A DNA stretch of 64,000 nucleotides from contig NZ_CP117435.1 of the NCBI RefSeq assembly GCF_030687495.1, forward strand, positions 2,112,501-2,176,500, given 5' to 3'. Position numbers and translations under genes: made by a program. This document shows positions 1-10,011 of this stretch, piece by piece. This DNA comes from Pseudomonas sp. FP453. Its GTDB lineage: Bacteria; Pseudomonadota; Gammaproteobacteria; Pseudomonadales; Pseudomonadaceae. Positions within the stretch are counted from its first letter, which is position 1; each line of letters starts with the position of its first letter. Under the pieces are notes generated by a model, which made no database searches, had not been told where the DNA came from, and was given only the letters and a program-made list of their open reading frames with translations.

Positions 1-1801
<1,801 letters not shown>

Positions 1802-1956
1802 ATAACACCCAAGCAATTTGACTACTCGAAAGAGCATCAGATTGCGGTGTGTGAAGACGATAGAACCGAAAGTTCGATTCTCACAAAACACCGAAAGCTG
1901 TCACATACCCAATTTGCTGAAGCGAGGCCATCTGGTCACGACTCAGTACCCGAATT
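1802..1956 (+). other. 23S-5S internal transcribed spacer
   Basis: This 155-nt spacer separates the 23S and 5S genes. I see no tRNA-like cloverleaf in it, as is usual for the second spacer of Pseudomonas rrn operons. Short open frames crossing it are not supported. Confidence 0.8.
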
Positions 1957-2073
1957 TCTTGACGACCATAGAGCATTGGAACCACCTGATCCCATCCCGA
2001 ACTCAGCAGTGAAACGATGCATCGCCGATGGTAGTGTGGGGTTTCCCCATGTGAGAGTAGGTCATCGTCAAGA
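1957..2073 (+). rRNA. rrf: 5S ribosomal RNA
   Basis: The sequence has the Pseudomonas 5S form: the terminal helix is TCTTGACGA paired with TCGTCAAGA, with the internal blocks GGAACCACCTGATCCCATCC, CCGAACTCAG.AGTGAAAC and GATGGTAGTGTGGGGTTTCC. Length is about 117 nt. It lies 155 nt after the 23S gene and just before an intrinsic terminator, so it ends an rrn operon. Confidence 0.95.
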
Positions 2074-2083
2074 TTAAATTCCG

Positions 2084-2119
2084 AAACCCCATTTGCGAAA
2101 GCAGATGGGGTTTTGTTTT
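2084..2119 (+). terminator. rRNA operon intrinsic terminator
   Basis: A hairpin with AAACCCCATTTGC pairing to GCAGATGGGGTTT (one G-U) around a GAAA tetraloop is followed by TTTTGTTTT. It lies 10 nt past the 5S gene. Confidence 0.9.
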
Positions 2120-2287
2120 GGGCGGTCGAAAAGCCAGCCAAGTATCGACATGCTCCTTGAGCCTACCGTTGGGGAAATCAATACAAAGTGTTTCTACATT
2201 TTTGCTATGGTGCAGCACATTTTCACAAGGACTGATCTTTCATCCGCAGGATGCGGCGTCGCCCTTCTTCAACGAGATGCTGTAGAA

Positions 2288-4180
2288 ATGCCTGAAGCCA
2301 TACCCATCAAAGATCACGAAAAAGAAAACCGCCTGGTCAACAAGCGTCTGCTCGCCTGCGCGCTGTTGGTGATTGGCATCACCTGTGCCCTGGTAGGCCG
2401 CATGTACTTCCTGCAGGTCGTACAGTTCGACTACCACTCCACGATTTCTGAAAACAACCGCGTACACGTCCTCCCCATCACGCCGACGCGCGGCCTGATC
2501 TATGACCGCAACGGCGTGGTACTGGCCGACAACCGCCCCAGCTACAACCTCACCATCACCCGTGAGCGCACCACTGATCTCAAGGGTGAGCTGGACGCCA
2601 TCGTCGATCTGCTGCATCTGCCTGCCGAAGACCGCGCCGTGTTCGACAAAGCGCTGAAGCAGGCACGCCACCCGTTCGTCCCCGTCACCTTGTTCTACGA
2701 GTTGACCGAAGAACAGATCGCCGTGCTGGCCGTGAACGAGTTCCGTTTGCCCGGCGTGGACGTCGAGCCGCAATTCGTTCGCCACTATCCCTTGGGCGCG
2801 CACTTCGCCCACTCCATCGGCTACGTTGGCCGGATCAACGAAAAGGAATCCAAGTCCCTCGACTCGGTGGAGTACCGTGGCACACAGTCCATCGGCAAGA
2901 CCGGTATCGAGCGTTTCTACGAATCCGAACTCCACGGCCACGTTGGTTACGAGGAAGTCGAGACCAACGCCCAAGGCCGTGTGCTGCGTGTGCTCAAGCA
3001 CACTGACCCAATCCCCGGCAAAAACATCGTGCTCAGCCTCGACGTCCACCTCCAGGAAGCCGCAGAAGAAGCCTTGGGCGATCGTCGTGGTTCGGTGGTT
3101 GCCCTCGACCCGCAGACCGGCGAAGTACTGGCCATGGTCAGCAAGCCGAGCTTTGACCCGAACATGTTTGTCACCGGCATCAGCTTCAAGGAATACGCCG
3201 CACTGCACGACTCCATCGACCGGCCGCTCTTCAACCGCGTACTGCGCGGGCTCTATGCGCCGGGCTCGACGATCAAACCCGAGGTCGCCATCGCCGGATT
3301 GGACAGCGGTGTCGTCACAGCCCAGACCCGCGTGTTCGACCCCGGCTACTACCAACTGCCCGACTTCGACCACAAGTACCGCAACTGGAACCACAGCGGC
3401 GACGGTTGGGTGGACATGGACGCAGCCATCATGCGTTCCAACGACACCTACTTCTACGACCTGGCGCACAAGCTCGGCATCGATCGCCTGCACGATTACC
3501 TGGCCGAATTCGGCCTTGGCCAGAAAGTCTCCCTCGACATGTTCGAAGAATCCGCCGGCCTGATGCCGTCCCAATCCTGGAAACGCGCCACCCGCCGCCA
3601 ACCCTGGTTCCCCGGCGAAACCGTGATCCTCGGCATCGGCCAGGGGTATATGCAGGTCACCCCGCTGCAACTGGCCCAGGCCACCGCGTTGATTGCCAAC
3701 AAAGGCGTATGGAATCGCCCGCACCTGGCCAAGACCATCAATGGCGTGGCCCCGGTGGACGAAAACCCGATGCCCAACGTGGTCCTCAAGGACCCGCGTG
3801 ACTGGGAGCAGGTCAACCACGGCATGCAACTGGTGATGCACGACCCGCGTGGCATCGCCCGCGCCGCCGCACAAGGCGCGCAATACCGCATTGCCGGCAA
3901 GAGTGGTACGGCACAAGTGGTGGCGATCAAGCAGGGCGAGCGTTACAACCGTAACAAGACCCTGGAGCGCCACCGCGACAACGCCTTGTTCGTCGGCTTC
4001 GCGCCCGCCGAGCACCCTAAAATCGTGATCTCGGTGATGATCGAAAACGGCGAGGCGGGCGGCCGGGTGGCCGGCCCTGTGGTGCGACAGATCATGGACG
4101 CCTGGCTACTCGACCAGGACGGCCACCTGAAGCCTCAATACGCGACGCCGGCCAAAGCGCCCGGCGACCCGCACGTCTGA
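2288..4180 (+). CDS. mrdA: Penicillin-binding protein 2 (peptidoglycan transpeptidase)
   Basis: This 630-residue inner-membrane transpeptidase crosslinks peptidoglycan for cell elongation. One N-terminal membrane segment (about residues 17-40) precedes the PBP dimerisation domain (about 60-240) and the transpeptidase domain. All three catalytic motifs are present: STIK with the nucleophile at S327, SND at 384-386 and KSGT at 538-541. S327 is, as I recall, the acylated serine of P. aeruginosa PBP2, so the start at 2288 gives the expected numbering. An open frame continues upstream to 2093 but runs through the rRNA terminator. The usual partner rodA is not adjacent: the gene stands alone between an rrn operon and a convergent GFA gene, suggesting a second PBP2 copy in the genome (inference). 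Confidence 0.95.
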   Translation: MPEAIPIKDHEKENRLVNKRLLACALLVIGITCALVGRMYFLQVVQFDYHSTISENNRVHVLPITPTRGLIYDRNGVVLADNRPSYNLTITRERTTDLKGELDAIVDLLHLPAEDRAVFDKALKQARHPFVPVTLFYELTEEQIAVLAVNEFRLPGVDVEPQFVRHYPLGAHFAHSIGYVGRINEKESKSLDSVEYRGTQSIGKTGIERFYESELHGHVGYEEVETNAQGRVLRVLKHTDPIPGKNIVLSLDVHLQEAAEEALGDRRGSVVALDPQTGEVLAMVSKPSFDPNMFVTGISFKEYAALHDSIDRPLFNRVLRGLYAPGSTIKPEVAIAGLDSGVVTAQTRVFDPGYYQLPDFDHKYRNWNHSGDGWVDMDAAIMRSNDTYFYDLAHKLGIDRLHDYLAEFGLGQKVSLDMFEESAGLMPSQSWKRATRRQPWFPGETVILGIGQGYMQVTPLQLAQATALIANKGVWNRPHLAKTINGVAPVDENPMPNVVLKDPRDWEQVNHGMQLVMHDPRGIARAAAQGAQYRIAGKSGTAQVVAIKQGERYNRNKTLERHRDNALFVGFAPAEHPKIVISVMIENGEAGGRVAGPVVRQIMDAWLLDQDGHLKPQYATPAKAPGDPHV

Positions 4181-4181
4181 C

Positions 4182-4583
4182 TCACACCTGCCACTCGGCC
4201 CACTGTTCTACGCCCTCATGTGCCAGCCATGGCACATCGTGGGCGGTCCAGATATGCGAAGCAGGAAGCATGCCTGGGTCATCATCCAACGTCGCCACCC
4301 GCACAATCACATGGGGTTGATACCCACGCTCGGCCATCAGATGTGAGCCGCAGCGCGAGCAGAAATGCCTGATTTTCCCTGGCGAAGATTCGTACGACGT
4401 TAAAAGCGCCTCGCCCTGTCTCCAGCGGAAGTGCTCGCGCATCACACCGGCAGTCGCAACGAACGCCGCCGCGTGGACCTTGCGACAGCTTTGGCAATGG
4501 CAGTGGCTGATGGGCATATCCAGGCTGTCCACCTGATACTGCACGGCCTTGCAGGCACAACTTCCATGGAGCTGTTGAGTCAT
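4182..4583 (-). CDS. GFA/CENP-V domain zinc-binding protein
   Basis: This 133-residue protein belongs to the glutathione-dependent formaldehyde-activating (GFA) fold family. The zinc ligand pattern is visible: C9-x-C11 near the N-terminus, HCHCQSC giving C28, C30 and C33, and CSRC giving C75 and C78. Most family members are small oxidoreductase-like proteins of unknown substrate, and formaldehyde activation should not be assumed. It converges on mrdA with 1 nt between the two stop codons and diverges from the ECF sigma gene. Confidence 0.85.
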   Translation of the reverse strand: MTQQLHGSCACKAVQYQVDSLDMPISHCHCQSCRKVHAAAFVATAGVMREHFRWRQGEALLTSYESSPGKIRHFCSRCGSHLMAERGYQPHVIVRVATLDDDPGMLPASHIWTAHDVPWLAHEGVEQWAEWQV

Positions 4584-4687
4584 GGTGCTTCACCTCAAAG
4601 GGGAGGGGAGCAATCTACCGTTCGCCGCCGCGCTGCGCATCACAAGTGATACAAATCATTGCCCTTATTCCGGCATTGGTCTAAATT

Positions 4688-4706
4688 GCGAAGCGTTCTC
4701 ATTCGC
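4688..4706 (+). promoter_or_regulatory. Putative Fur box upstream of first ECF sigma gene
   Basis: GCGAAGCGTTCTCATTCGC matches the 19-nt Fur consensus GATAATGATAATCATTATC at about 10 of 19 positions, with inverted GCGAA/TTCGC ends. It lies 13 nt before the sigma start. It is weaker than the boxes at 9460 and 19922, but in the same position relative to its gene. Confidence 0.5.
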
Positions 4707-4719
4707 GCACAATATCATT

Positions 4720-5250
4720 ATGCCTTCGTCTGCTGTGCCTCATTCCCCTCACGAACCGGTTGGCCAACTCTACGGTGACCACCACCGCTGGTTGGTCAGC
4801 TGGCTGCGCGCGCGCCTGGGTTGTTCTCATCAGGCCGCAGACCTGGCGCAAGACACGTTTATCCGTTTGTTGCTGGCTGAGCGCACCCAGCCTTTGGCCG
4901 CTGAGCTGAAAGAACCGCGGCATTTTCTGGTGACAATTGCCAAGCGCGTGATGATCGACAGCTTCCGTCGCAAAGCCCTTGAGCAGGCTTATCTGCAAGC
5001 CTTGGCCGAACAACCGCAGGCCTATGCCATTTCGCCAGAAGAGCGGTTGCTGGTGATCGAAACCCTGCAACGCCTGGACGCCATGCTCGATGGCCTGGGG
5101 CACAAGGCCAAACGCGCCTTCCTGCTCTCGCAGTTGCAGGGAATGCCTTACAAGGAAATCGCCGAACAGCTACAGGTGTCGGTGAGTTCGGTGACCAAAT
5201 ACATTGCCAGGGCCACCGAGCATTGCCTGATCTTCGCCCTGGAGCATTGA
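4720..5250 (+). CDS. FecI-type ECF sigma factor (unit 1)
   Basis: This 176-residue ECF sigma-70 factor is of the iron-starvation type. Region 2 is visible as DLAQDTFIRLL followed by PRHFLVTIAKRVMIDSFRR. Region 4 is visible as KAKRAFLLSQLQGMPYKEIA and the helix VSVSSVTKYIARA. The start at 4720 follows the Fur-like box. A longer in-frame extension to 4582 would add an unrelated 46 residues and swallow the promoter. The fecR gene follows 2 nt later, so the pair is one operon. The sigma factor probably directs transcription of the receptor at 6303. Confidence 0.92.
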   Translation: MPSSAVPHSPHEPVGQLYGDHHRWLVSWLRARLGCSHQAADLAQDTFIRLLLAERTQPLAAELKEPRHFLVTIAKRVMIDSFRRKALEQAYLQALAEQPQAYAISPEERLLVIETLQRLDAMLDGLGHKAKRAFLLSQLQGMPYKEIAEQLQVSVSSVTKYIARATEHCLIFALEH

Positions 5251-5252
5251 CG

Positions 5253-6203
5253 GTGGCCCGTGATCCGAAACATCAGGCCCTCAGTTCGGCCGCCCACTGG
5301 GTCGCCCGATTGGCCGCCGAGCCCGGTGACCCGCAGTTGCATGTGGCCTGGCTCACCTGGCGCGACGAAAGCGCGCTGAACCAATGGGCCTGGCAGCGCG
5401 TAGAAGCCCTTCGCAGCCAGCTCCAATGCCTGCCGGGTGCCGTCGCCGTGAATGTGCTGGACGTCGCCGCCGACCAATCCCTGCAACTGGGACGCCGCGC
5501 ATTGCTCAAGGGCGTGGTGATCGGTACGGGTGTAAGCGCCATCGGTTGGTCCGGCTATCGACAGGCCCCGCAATGGATGGCCGATCAACGCACTACCACG
5601 GGCGAGCGACACAGCCTGCGCCTGGATGATGGCAGCCAATTGTCCCTCAATACCGCCAGTGCGGTGGATATCCACTACACAGCCGAACACCGCTTGGTGA
5701 TTTTGCGTGCCGGAGAAATCCTCGTGGAAACGGCTCCCGACCCCCGACCGTTTCTGGTGCGCAGCGCCCACGGTGAAATGCGCGCGCTGGGCACGCGCTT
5801 TGACGTGCGCCAGTTCGACGACTTCACGGCGATGAGCGTATTGCAACACGCTGTGGCGGTGCGTCTGGGCGTCGATCCTGCGGAAACGGTAGTCACCGCC
5901 GGCCAGACCGTCACTTTCGATGCCCTGCGCATGCTCGCCCTGCGGCCGAACGACCCCGGCGCAGGCGCCTGGGCGCAGGGGCGGCTGATCGTCGACCATT
6001 GGCGGCTGGACCGCCTGGTGGCCGAGTTGGCACGCTACCGCCAGGGCTACCTGGGGTGCGCCACGGAAATCGCCCACCTGCCGGTATCCGGTGCGTACTC
6101 CCTGGACGATATCGACCTGACCCTCAACGCCTTGACCCACGCGCTACCGGTGCGCCTCGTTTCACGTACCCGCTACTGGACGACGTTGGCCCCGCGCGCC
6201 TGA
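5253..6203 (+). CDS. FecR family anti-sigma / sigma regulator (unit 1)
   Basis: This 316-residue inner-membrane regulator carries the signal from the receptor STN domain to the sigma factor. It has an N-terminal FecR region with the WLTWRDES and WAWQRVEAL tryptophan motifs. A single membrane segment (about 83-100) is preceded by the twin arginine R81-R82 in GRRALLKG. The periplasmic FecR domain contains TGERHSLRLDDGSQLSLNT and a C-terminal receptor-interacting region. GTG at 5253 is chosen because GGAG ends 8 nt upstream; the earlier in-frame TTG codons lack a usable ribosome site. It overlaps nothing and is co-transcribed with the sigma gene. Confidence 0.9.
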   Translation: MARDPKHQALSSAAHWVARLAAEPGDPQLHVAWLTWRDESALNQWAWQRVEALRSQLQCLPGAVAVNVLDVAADQSLQLGRRALLKGVVIGTGVSAIGWSGYRQAPQWMADQRTTTGERHSLRLDDGSQLSLNTASAVDIHYTAEHRLVILRAGEILVETAPDPRPFLVRSAHGEMRALGTRFDVRQFDDFTAMSVLQHAVAVRLGVDPAETVVTAGQTVTFDALRMLALRPNDPGAGAWAQGRLIVDHWRLDRLVAELARYRQGYLGCATEIAHLPVSGAYSLDDIDLTLNALTHALPVRLVSRTRYWTTLAPRA

Positions 6204-6207
6204 CATC

Positions 6208-6245
6208 GAAAATAATTCTCAACTTCCGTTGTCGATTTGCCGCCC
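6208..6245 (+). promoter_or_regulatory. Putative ECF-sigma-dependent promoter of receptor 1
   Basis: GAAAATAATTCTCAAC begins 4 nt after the fecR stop, and TTTGCCG lies about 25 nt later. A similar A/T-rich GAAAT-like block sits at the same place after fecR in the units at 21429, 42491 (- strand) and 53230. This is the expected position of a FecI-type promoter for a receptor gene. The -10 element is not certain. Confidence 0.4.
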
Positions 6246-6302
6246 CTCGTTCGACTCCTCCTGCAAACCCCCTTCATTCGTTCCGAACCATCAGGAGTCA
6301 AC

Positions 6303-8801
6303 ATGCGCGCAGGGCAAACCTCAGTCGCCAATCAACCGCCTCGGTCATTTCGCAAAAAGCCCTTGCAGGTCGCGTTGTTTGGCGTGTCGCTGATGGTGCA
6401 GGCCGGGCTGCTGGCTCCCTTGTTGGCAAGCGGCTCCAATGCAATGGCGGCCAGCCAGCAGCAGGCGTTCGCCATTGCCCCTGGCCCCCTGGGTGGGGTG
6501 TTGAGCCGCTTTGCCAGCGATGCAGGCGTGGTGCTGTCCTTCGATTCGGGCCTCACTGCCGGCAGGCAAAGCGCAGGCCTGCAGGGCACGTATAGCGTCG
6601 AACAAGGTTTTGCCCGCCTGCTGGCCGGCAGCAACCTGGCTATCGCCGCCAACAGTGATGGCAGTTACCGCTTGGCGCCCCAGGCCAGTGGCGGTGCCTT
6701 GACCCTCGGTGCCACCAGTATCAACGCCCAAGGTTTAGGTCTGACCACCGAGAGCACAGGTTCCTACACCACCGGAGCGACCAGTACCGCGACAAAGTTA
6801 CCTCTGTCCCTGCGCGAAACGCCGCAGTCGGTCAGCGTGGTCACCCGCCAACTGATGGATGACCAGCACCTGTCCACCCTCAGCGAGGTGCTGACCTTCA
6901 CCCCCGGCATCAGCAGCAACCATCGTGACAGCGAGCGCTACTCCTTCTACTCGCGCGGCTTCGAGATCCAGAACTTCCAGTACGACGGCATCCCGTCGCA
7001 AATCGCCAACGAATCCCAGCAATATATCGGCCCGCTTTCCGACATGGCCCTCTACGACCGGGTCGAAGTCGTACGCGGTGCTACCGGTTTGATGAGCGGC
7101 GCAGGCACGCCGTCCGCCACCATCAACCTGGTGCGCAAGCGCCCGACCAAAGACTTCCAGGCCCACCTCTCGGGGGAAGCCGGCGCGTGGGACCGTTACC
7201 GTTCCGAAGTCGATGTGTCCGGCCCGCTGACGGAAACCGGTAATGTGCGCGGGCGATTTGTCGCGGCGTACCAGCAGCAGAAATCCTTCGTGGACTGGTA
7301 CAAGCAAGACAAGCGCGTCATGTATGGCGCGCTCGATATCGACCTGAATGACGCCACCACCCTGCGCACCAGCCTGGACTACCAGAACAACGACGCCACC
7401 GGCACCAGCTACGGCCATATTCCGCTGTTCTACAACAATGGCCGCCAGACCAATTTTTCCCGTTCCTTCAACCCGGCTACACGTTCCAGTTACATGGACA
7501 ACACCAGCTACACCTTCACCACGATGCTGGACCATAAACTCGACAACGACTGGAGCCTGAAGACCGCCTACAGCCATCAGTATTCCTACCGCAAAGGGCA
7601 GGGCGCTTCCGCCAGTGGCGGCTACCCGGACCCGGTCACCGGCCAAGGTGCCGGGGCATTCATCTACCGTCTCGACAGCTACCAGACCCAGGACATGCTG
7701 GATGTGTATGCCAATGGCCCGTTCCAGTTGGGTGGCCGTGAGCACGAGTTGGTAGTGGGTGCGAGCACGTCGCGCACCCACCTGAACTTTCCCAACTACA
7801 GCAGCACCCTGGCCGGCCAAGACAATGACTATGGCGATGTGGACAACATCTTCACCTGGGATGGCCGCCAGTATGGGCGCCGTTCCTACAACGAAGTCGG
7901 GGGCGCAGTGACCACCCTGCAACAGACCGGCGTGTATGGCGCGCTGCGTTTGAAACCGATCGACCCGCTGACCCTCATTCTCGGCACCCGTGTCAGTTGG
8001 TGGAAGCAACTCGATGAGGTGACGCAATACGCGCCCTACTCGAAAAACACCGACAAAACCAAGAAGACCGGCGTCGTGACGCCTTACGCGGGCATCATCT
8101 ACGACCTGAACGACACCTATTCGGTCTACGCCAGCTACACCAGCATCTTCCTGCCGCAAACGTTCTACAAGACCGCCAGCGGCGGCTCGCTCGCGCCGCT
8201 TGAAGGGGACAACTACGAGATCGGCCTCAAGGGCGAATTCTTCGACGGTGCGCTGAACGCGAGCGTCGCCCTGTTCGACATCGAACAAAAGAACACCGCC
8301 GCCGATTCGGGCAACGATGCCACTGGCAAAACGGTGTACAAGGCCATCGCCGGCACGACCACACGCGGCGTCGAGACCGAGATTTCCGGCGAAGTCGCTG
8401 CAGGCTGGAACGTATTCGGCGGCTACACCTACCGCGAATCCCACGCCAAGGACGGCGAACGCGTACAGGTCAACCAGCCGATCAACCTGTTCAAGCTTGG
8501 CACCACCTACCGCCTGCCGGGCGCTCTGAACCGCCTGACCGTGGGTGGCAATGTCACCTGGCAAAGCGAGATGTACGCCACCACGCAGATCAACTACACC
8601 GGGCCGTACTACAAGGCGGTACAGGACCCCTTCGCCGTGGTCGGCCTGCTGGCCAACTATCAGGTGGACGAGCACCTGTCCGTAGGACTGAACGTCAACA
8701 ACCTGTTCGACAAGAAGTATTACGACGGCATGGGCACGTTCAACTCGGGCTCCTACGGCGAGCCGCGCAATGCGATGGTCAACGCCAAATGGAAGTTCTG
8801 A
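6303..8801 (+). CDS. TonB-dependent siderophore receptor with STN signalling domain (unit 1)
   Basis: This is an 832-residue outer-membrane receptor. A long signal peptide ends near NAMAA (about 50). The secretin/TonB N-terminal (STN) domain spans about 54-125, with FAIAPGPLGGVLSRFA. A TonB box-like stretch lies at about 134-142, a plug domain at about 163-285 (SLRETPQSVSVV, YDRVEVVRGATGLMSGAG, INLVRKRP), and a beta-barrel ends in the terminal aromatic WKF. The plug signatures are of the FpvA/FoxA hydroxamate-pyoverdine type. The ligand cannot be named from sequence. ATG at 6303 has AGGAG 5 nt upstream. It is the output gene of the sigma/FecR pair at 4720-6203. Confidence 0.92.
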   Translation: MRAGQTSVANQPPRSFRKKPLQVALFGVSLMVQAGLLAPLLASGSNAMAASQQQAFAIAPGPLGGVLSRFASDAGVVLSFDSGLTAGRQSAGLQGTYSVEQGFARLLAGSNLAIAANSDGSYRLAPQASGGALTLGATSINAQGLGLTTESTGSYTTGATSTATKLPLSLRETPQSVSVVTRQLMDDQHLSTLSEVLTFTPGISSNHRDSERYSFYSRGFEIQNFQYDGIPSQIANESQQYIGPLSDMALYDRVEVVRGATGLMSGAGTPSATINLVRKRPTKDFQAHLSGEAGAWDRYRSEVDVSGPLTETGNVRGRFVAAYQQQKSFVDWYKQDKRVMYGALDIDLNDATTLRTSLDYQNNDATGTSYGHIPLFYNNGRQTNFSRSFNPATRSSYMDNTSYTFTTMLDHKLDNDWSLKTAYSHQYSYRKGQGASASGGYPDPVTGQGAGAFIYRLDSYQTQDMLDVYANGPFQLGGREHELVVGASTSRTHLNFPNYSSTLAGQDNDYGDVDNIFTWDGRQYGRRSYNEVGGAVTTLQQTGVYGALRLKPIDPLTLILGTRVSWWKQLDEVTQYAPYSKNTDKTKKTGVVTPYAGIIYDLNDTYSVYASYTSIFLPQTFYKTASGGSLAPLEGDNYEIGLKGEFFDGALNASVALFDIEQKNTAADSGNDATGKTVYKAIAGTTTRGVETEISGEVAAGWNVFGGYTYRESHAKDGERVQVNQPINLFKLGTTYRLPGALNRLTVGGNVTWQSEMYATTQINYTGPYYKAVQDPFAVVGLLANYQVDEHLSVGLNVNNLFDKKYYDGMGTFNSGSYGEPRNAMVNAKWKF

Positions 8802-8810
8802 GATAAGTCG

Positions 8811-8849
8811 CAACACCAATGCGTGGCCGAAAAGGTTGCGCATTGGTTG
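8811..8849 (+). terminator. Hairpin after receptor 1 (possible terminator)
   Basis: CCAATGCG (8816-8823) pairs perfectly with CGCATTGG (8839-8846), with CAA/TTG flanks extending the stem. There is no U-tract, so it may be an mRNA 3' stabiliser rather than an intrinsic terminator. Confidence 0.4.
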
Positions 8850-8881
8850 ATGTCGCCTACCTTCAATACAGGAGGTGACTT

Positions 8882-9349
8882 ATGCACGTATTGGATCGCA
8901 TAGAACGAAAAGTCCTGCTCAATGCTTCACGTAACCAGGTGTGGGAAGCCCTGACCGACGCCGAGCAGTTCGGCGACTGGTTTGGTATCGCCCTCAAGGG
9001 CAAACGCTTTGTCGTGGGTGAAACCCTTGAGGCGCCGATCACGTATCCCGGTTACGAGCATGTGATCTGGAAGGCGAGGATCGAACGCATCCTGCCGCAA
9101 ACGTTGTTCTCTTTCTGGTGGCACCCGTTTGCAGTGGAGGAGGGTGTCGATTACGACAAGGAAACGCCAACCCTGGTGGAGTTCACCATCGAAGACCGCG
9201 CGCCGGGCATCCTGCTGCGGGTGGTTGAATCCGGGTTCGACCACATCCCCGAGGCCCGCCGTCAAAAAGCCTTCAAGATGAACTCTCGGGGCTGGGACGA
9301 GCAAATGGGCAATATCGAAACCTATCTCGGCCAGGCCCGGCGCGCCTGA
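8882..9349 (+). CDS. SRPBCC / AHA1-like domain protein
   Basis: This 155-residue cytosolic protein has the START/SRPBCC (activator of Hsp90 ATPase-like) fold. Typical motifs are ASRNQVWEALTDAEQFGDWFG at the N-terminus and the final helix with NSRGWDEQMGNIETYL. The family binds small hydrophobic ligands, and no catalytic function can be assigned. A very strong ribosome site, GGAGGTGACT, lies immediately upstream. It sits between two iron-signalling units, 80 nt after receptor 1, and may be read with it or separately. Confidence 0.85.
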   Translation: MHVLDRIERKVLLNASRNQVWEALTDAEQFGDWFGIALKGKRFVVGETLEAPITYPGYEHVIWKARIERILPQTLFSFWWHPFAVEEGVDYDKETPTLVEFTIEDRAPGILLRVVESGFDHIPEARRQKAFKMNSRGWDEQMGNIETYLGQARRA

Positions 9350-9356
9350 GTCAAAC

Positions 9357-9376
9357 GGGCATCACTGCTGATGCCC
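9357..9376 (+). terminator. Hairpin after SRPBCC gene
   Basis: GGGCATC-ACTGCT-GATGCCC forms a 7-bp stem 8 nt after the stop codon. The T-run (GGTTTT) comes only about 12 nt later, so termination is plausible but weakly supported. Confidence 0.4.
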
Positions 9377-9459
9377 ACCCTTGGGGTTTTCGGCCTTGGC
9401 GGCACGGCTGCGCAACACACCCAATGTTTTAGCGATTGCAATACGCCATAGCCTCCGCA

Positions 9460-9478
9460 GATAATGAGATGAATTATC
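9460..9478 (+). promoter_or_regulatory. Fur box upstream of second ECF sigma gene
   Basis: GATAATGAGATGAATTATC matches the Fur consensus at 15 of 19 positions. It lies 20 nt before the sigma start, so iron-replete Fur should repress the unit. Confidence 0.8.
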
Positions 9479-9498
9479 ATTAACGCCTGGCAGCTTGC

Positions 9499-10011
9499 GT
9501 GTCCCTACCTACTGATCCCAAAGTCTTGTTGGCTACGCTCTATGACGACAACCATCGCTGGCTGCGCGCGTGGTTGTACCGTCAATTGAAATGCCCCCAG
9601 GATGCGGCGGACCTCACGCAAGACACCTTCATTCGCCTGCTGGACGCGCGCCAGCTCACCCAGCTCGACGAGCCCCGCGCGTTCCTGAGCACTGTGGCGC
9701 GGCGCTTGCTGTTCAGCTTCTGGCGGCGCAAACGCCTGGAGCAAAGCTACCTCGACAGCCTGGCGCTGTTGCCCGAGTGCTACACGCCATCCGAAGAAGA
9801 CCTGGCCGTGGTGCGTGAAGCCCTGGAAAGCATCGACCGCCTGCTCAACGGCCTGCCGGCGCGGGTACGGCAGATCTTCATCCTCAGCCGCCTCGAAGGC
9901 CTGACCCAGCCGATGATCGCCCAGCAACTGGACGTGTCCCTGGCCACCGTCGAGCGCGACCTGCGCCGCGCGTTCCTGCATTGCCTGGCCGAATCGGCAG
10001 ACCTGACATGA
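9499..10011 (+). CDS. FecI-type ECF sigma factor (unit 2)
   Basis: This 170-residue ECF sigma factor has region 2 DLTQDTFIRLLDA and PRAFLSTVARRLLFSFWRR, and region 4 RVRQIFILSRLEGLTQPMIA with the helix VSLATVERDLRRA. The start is a GTG 20 nt after a strong Fur box. Its stop overlaps the fecR start (ATGA), so the two are translationally coupled. It is a paralogue of the sigma factors at 4720, 19968 and 43961. Confidence 0.92.
   Translation: MSLPTDPKVLLATLYDDNHRWLRAWLYRQLKCPQDAADLTQDTFIRLLDARQLTQLDEPRAFLSTVARRLLFSFWRRKRLEQSYLDSLALLPECYTPSEEDLAVVREALESIDRLLNGLPARVRQIFILSRLEGLTQPMIAQQLDVSLATVERDLRRAFLHCLAESADLT

Noticed and set aside
2093..2287. 65-codon N-terminal extension of mrdA
   Set aside because: It runs through the rRNA terminator and would displace the signal-anchor; start 2288 gives the expected active-site numbering.
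2240..4015. 591-codon open frame antisense to mrdA
   Set aside because: GC-rich third positions of mrdA create a long antisense frame. It has low-complexity Val/Gly/His-rich translation, no ribosome site, and covers a gene with intact catalytic motifs.
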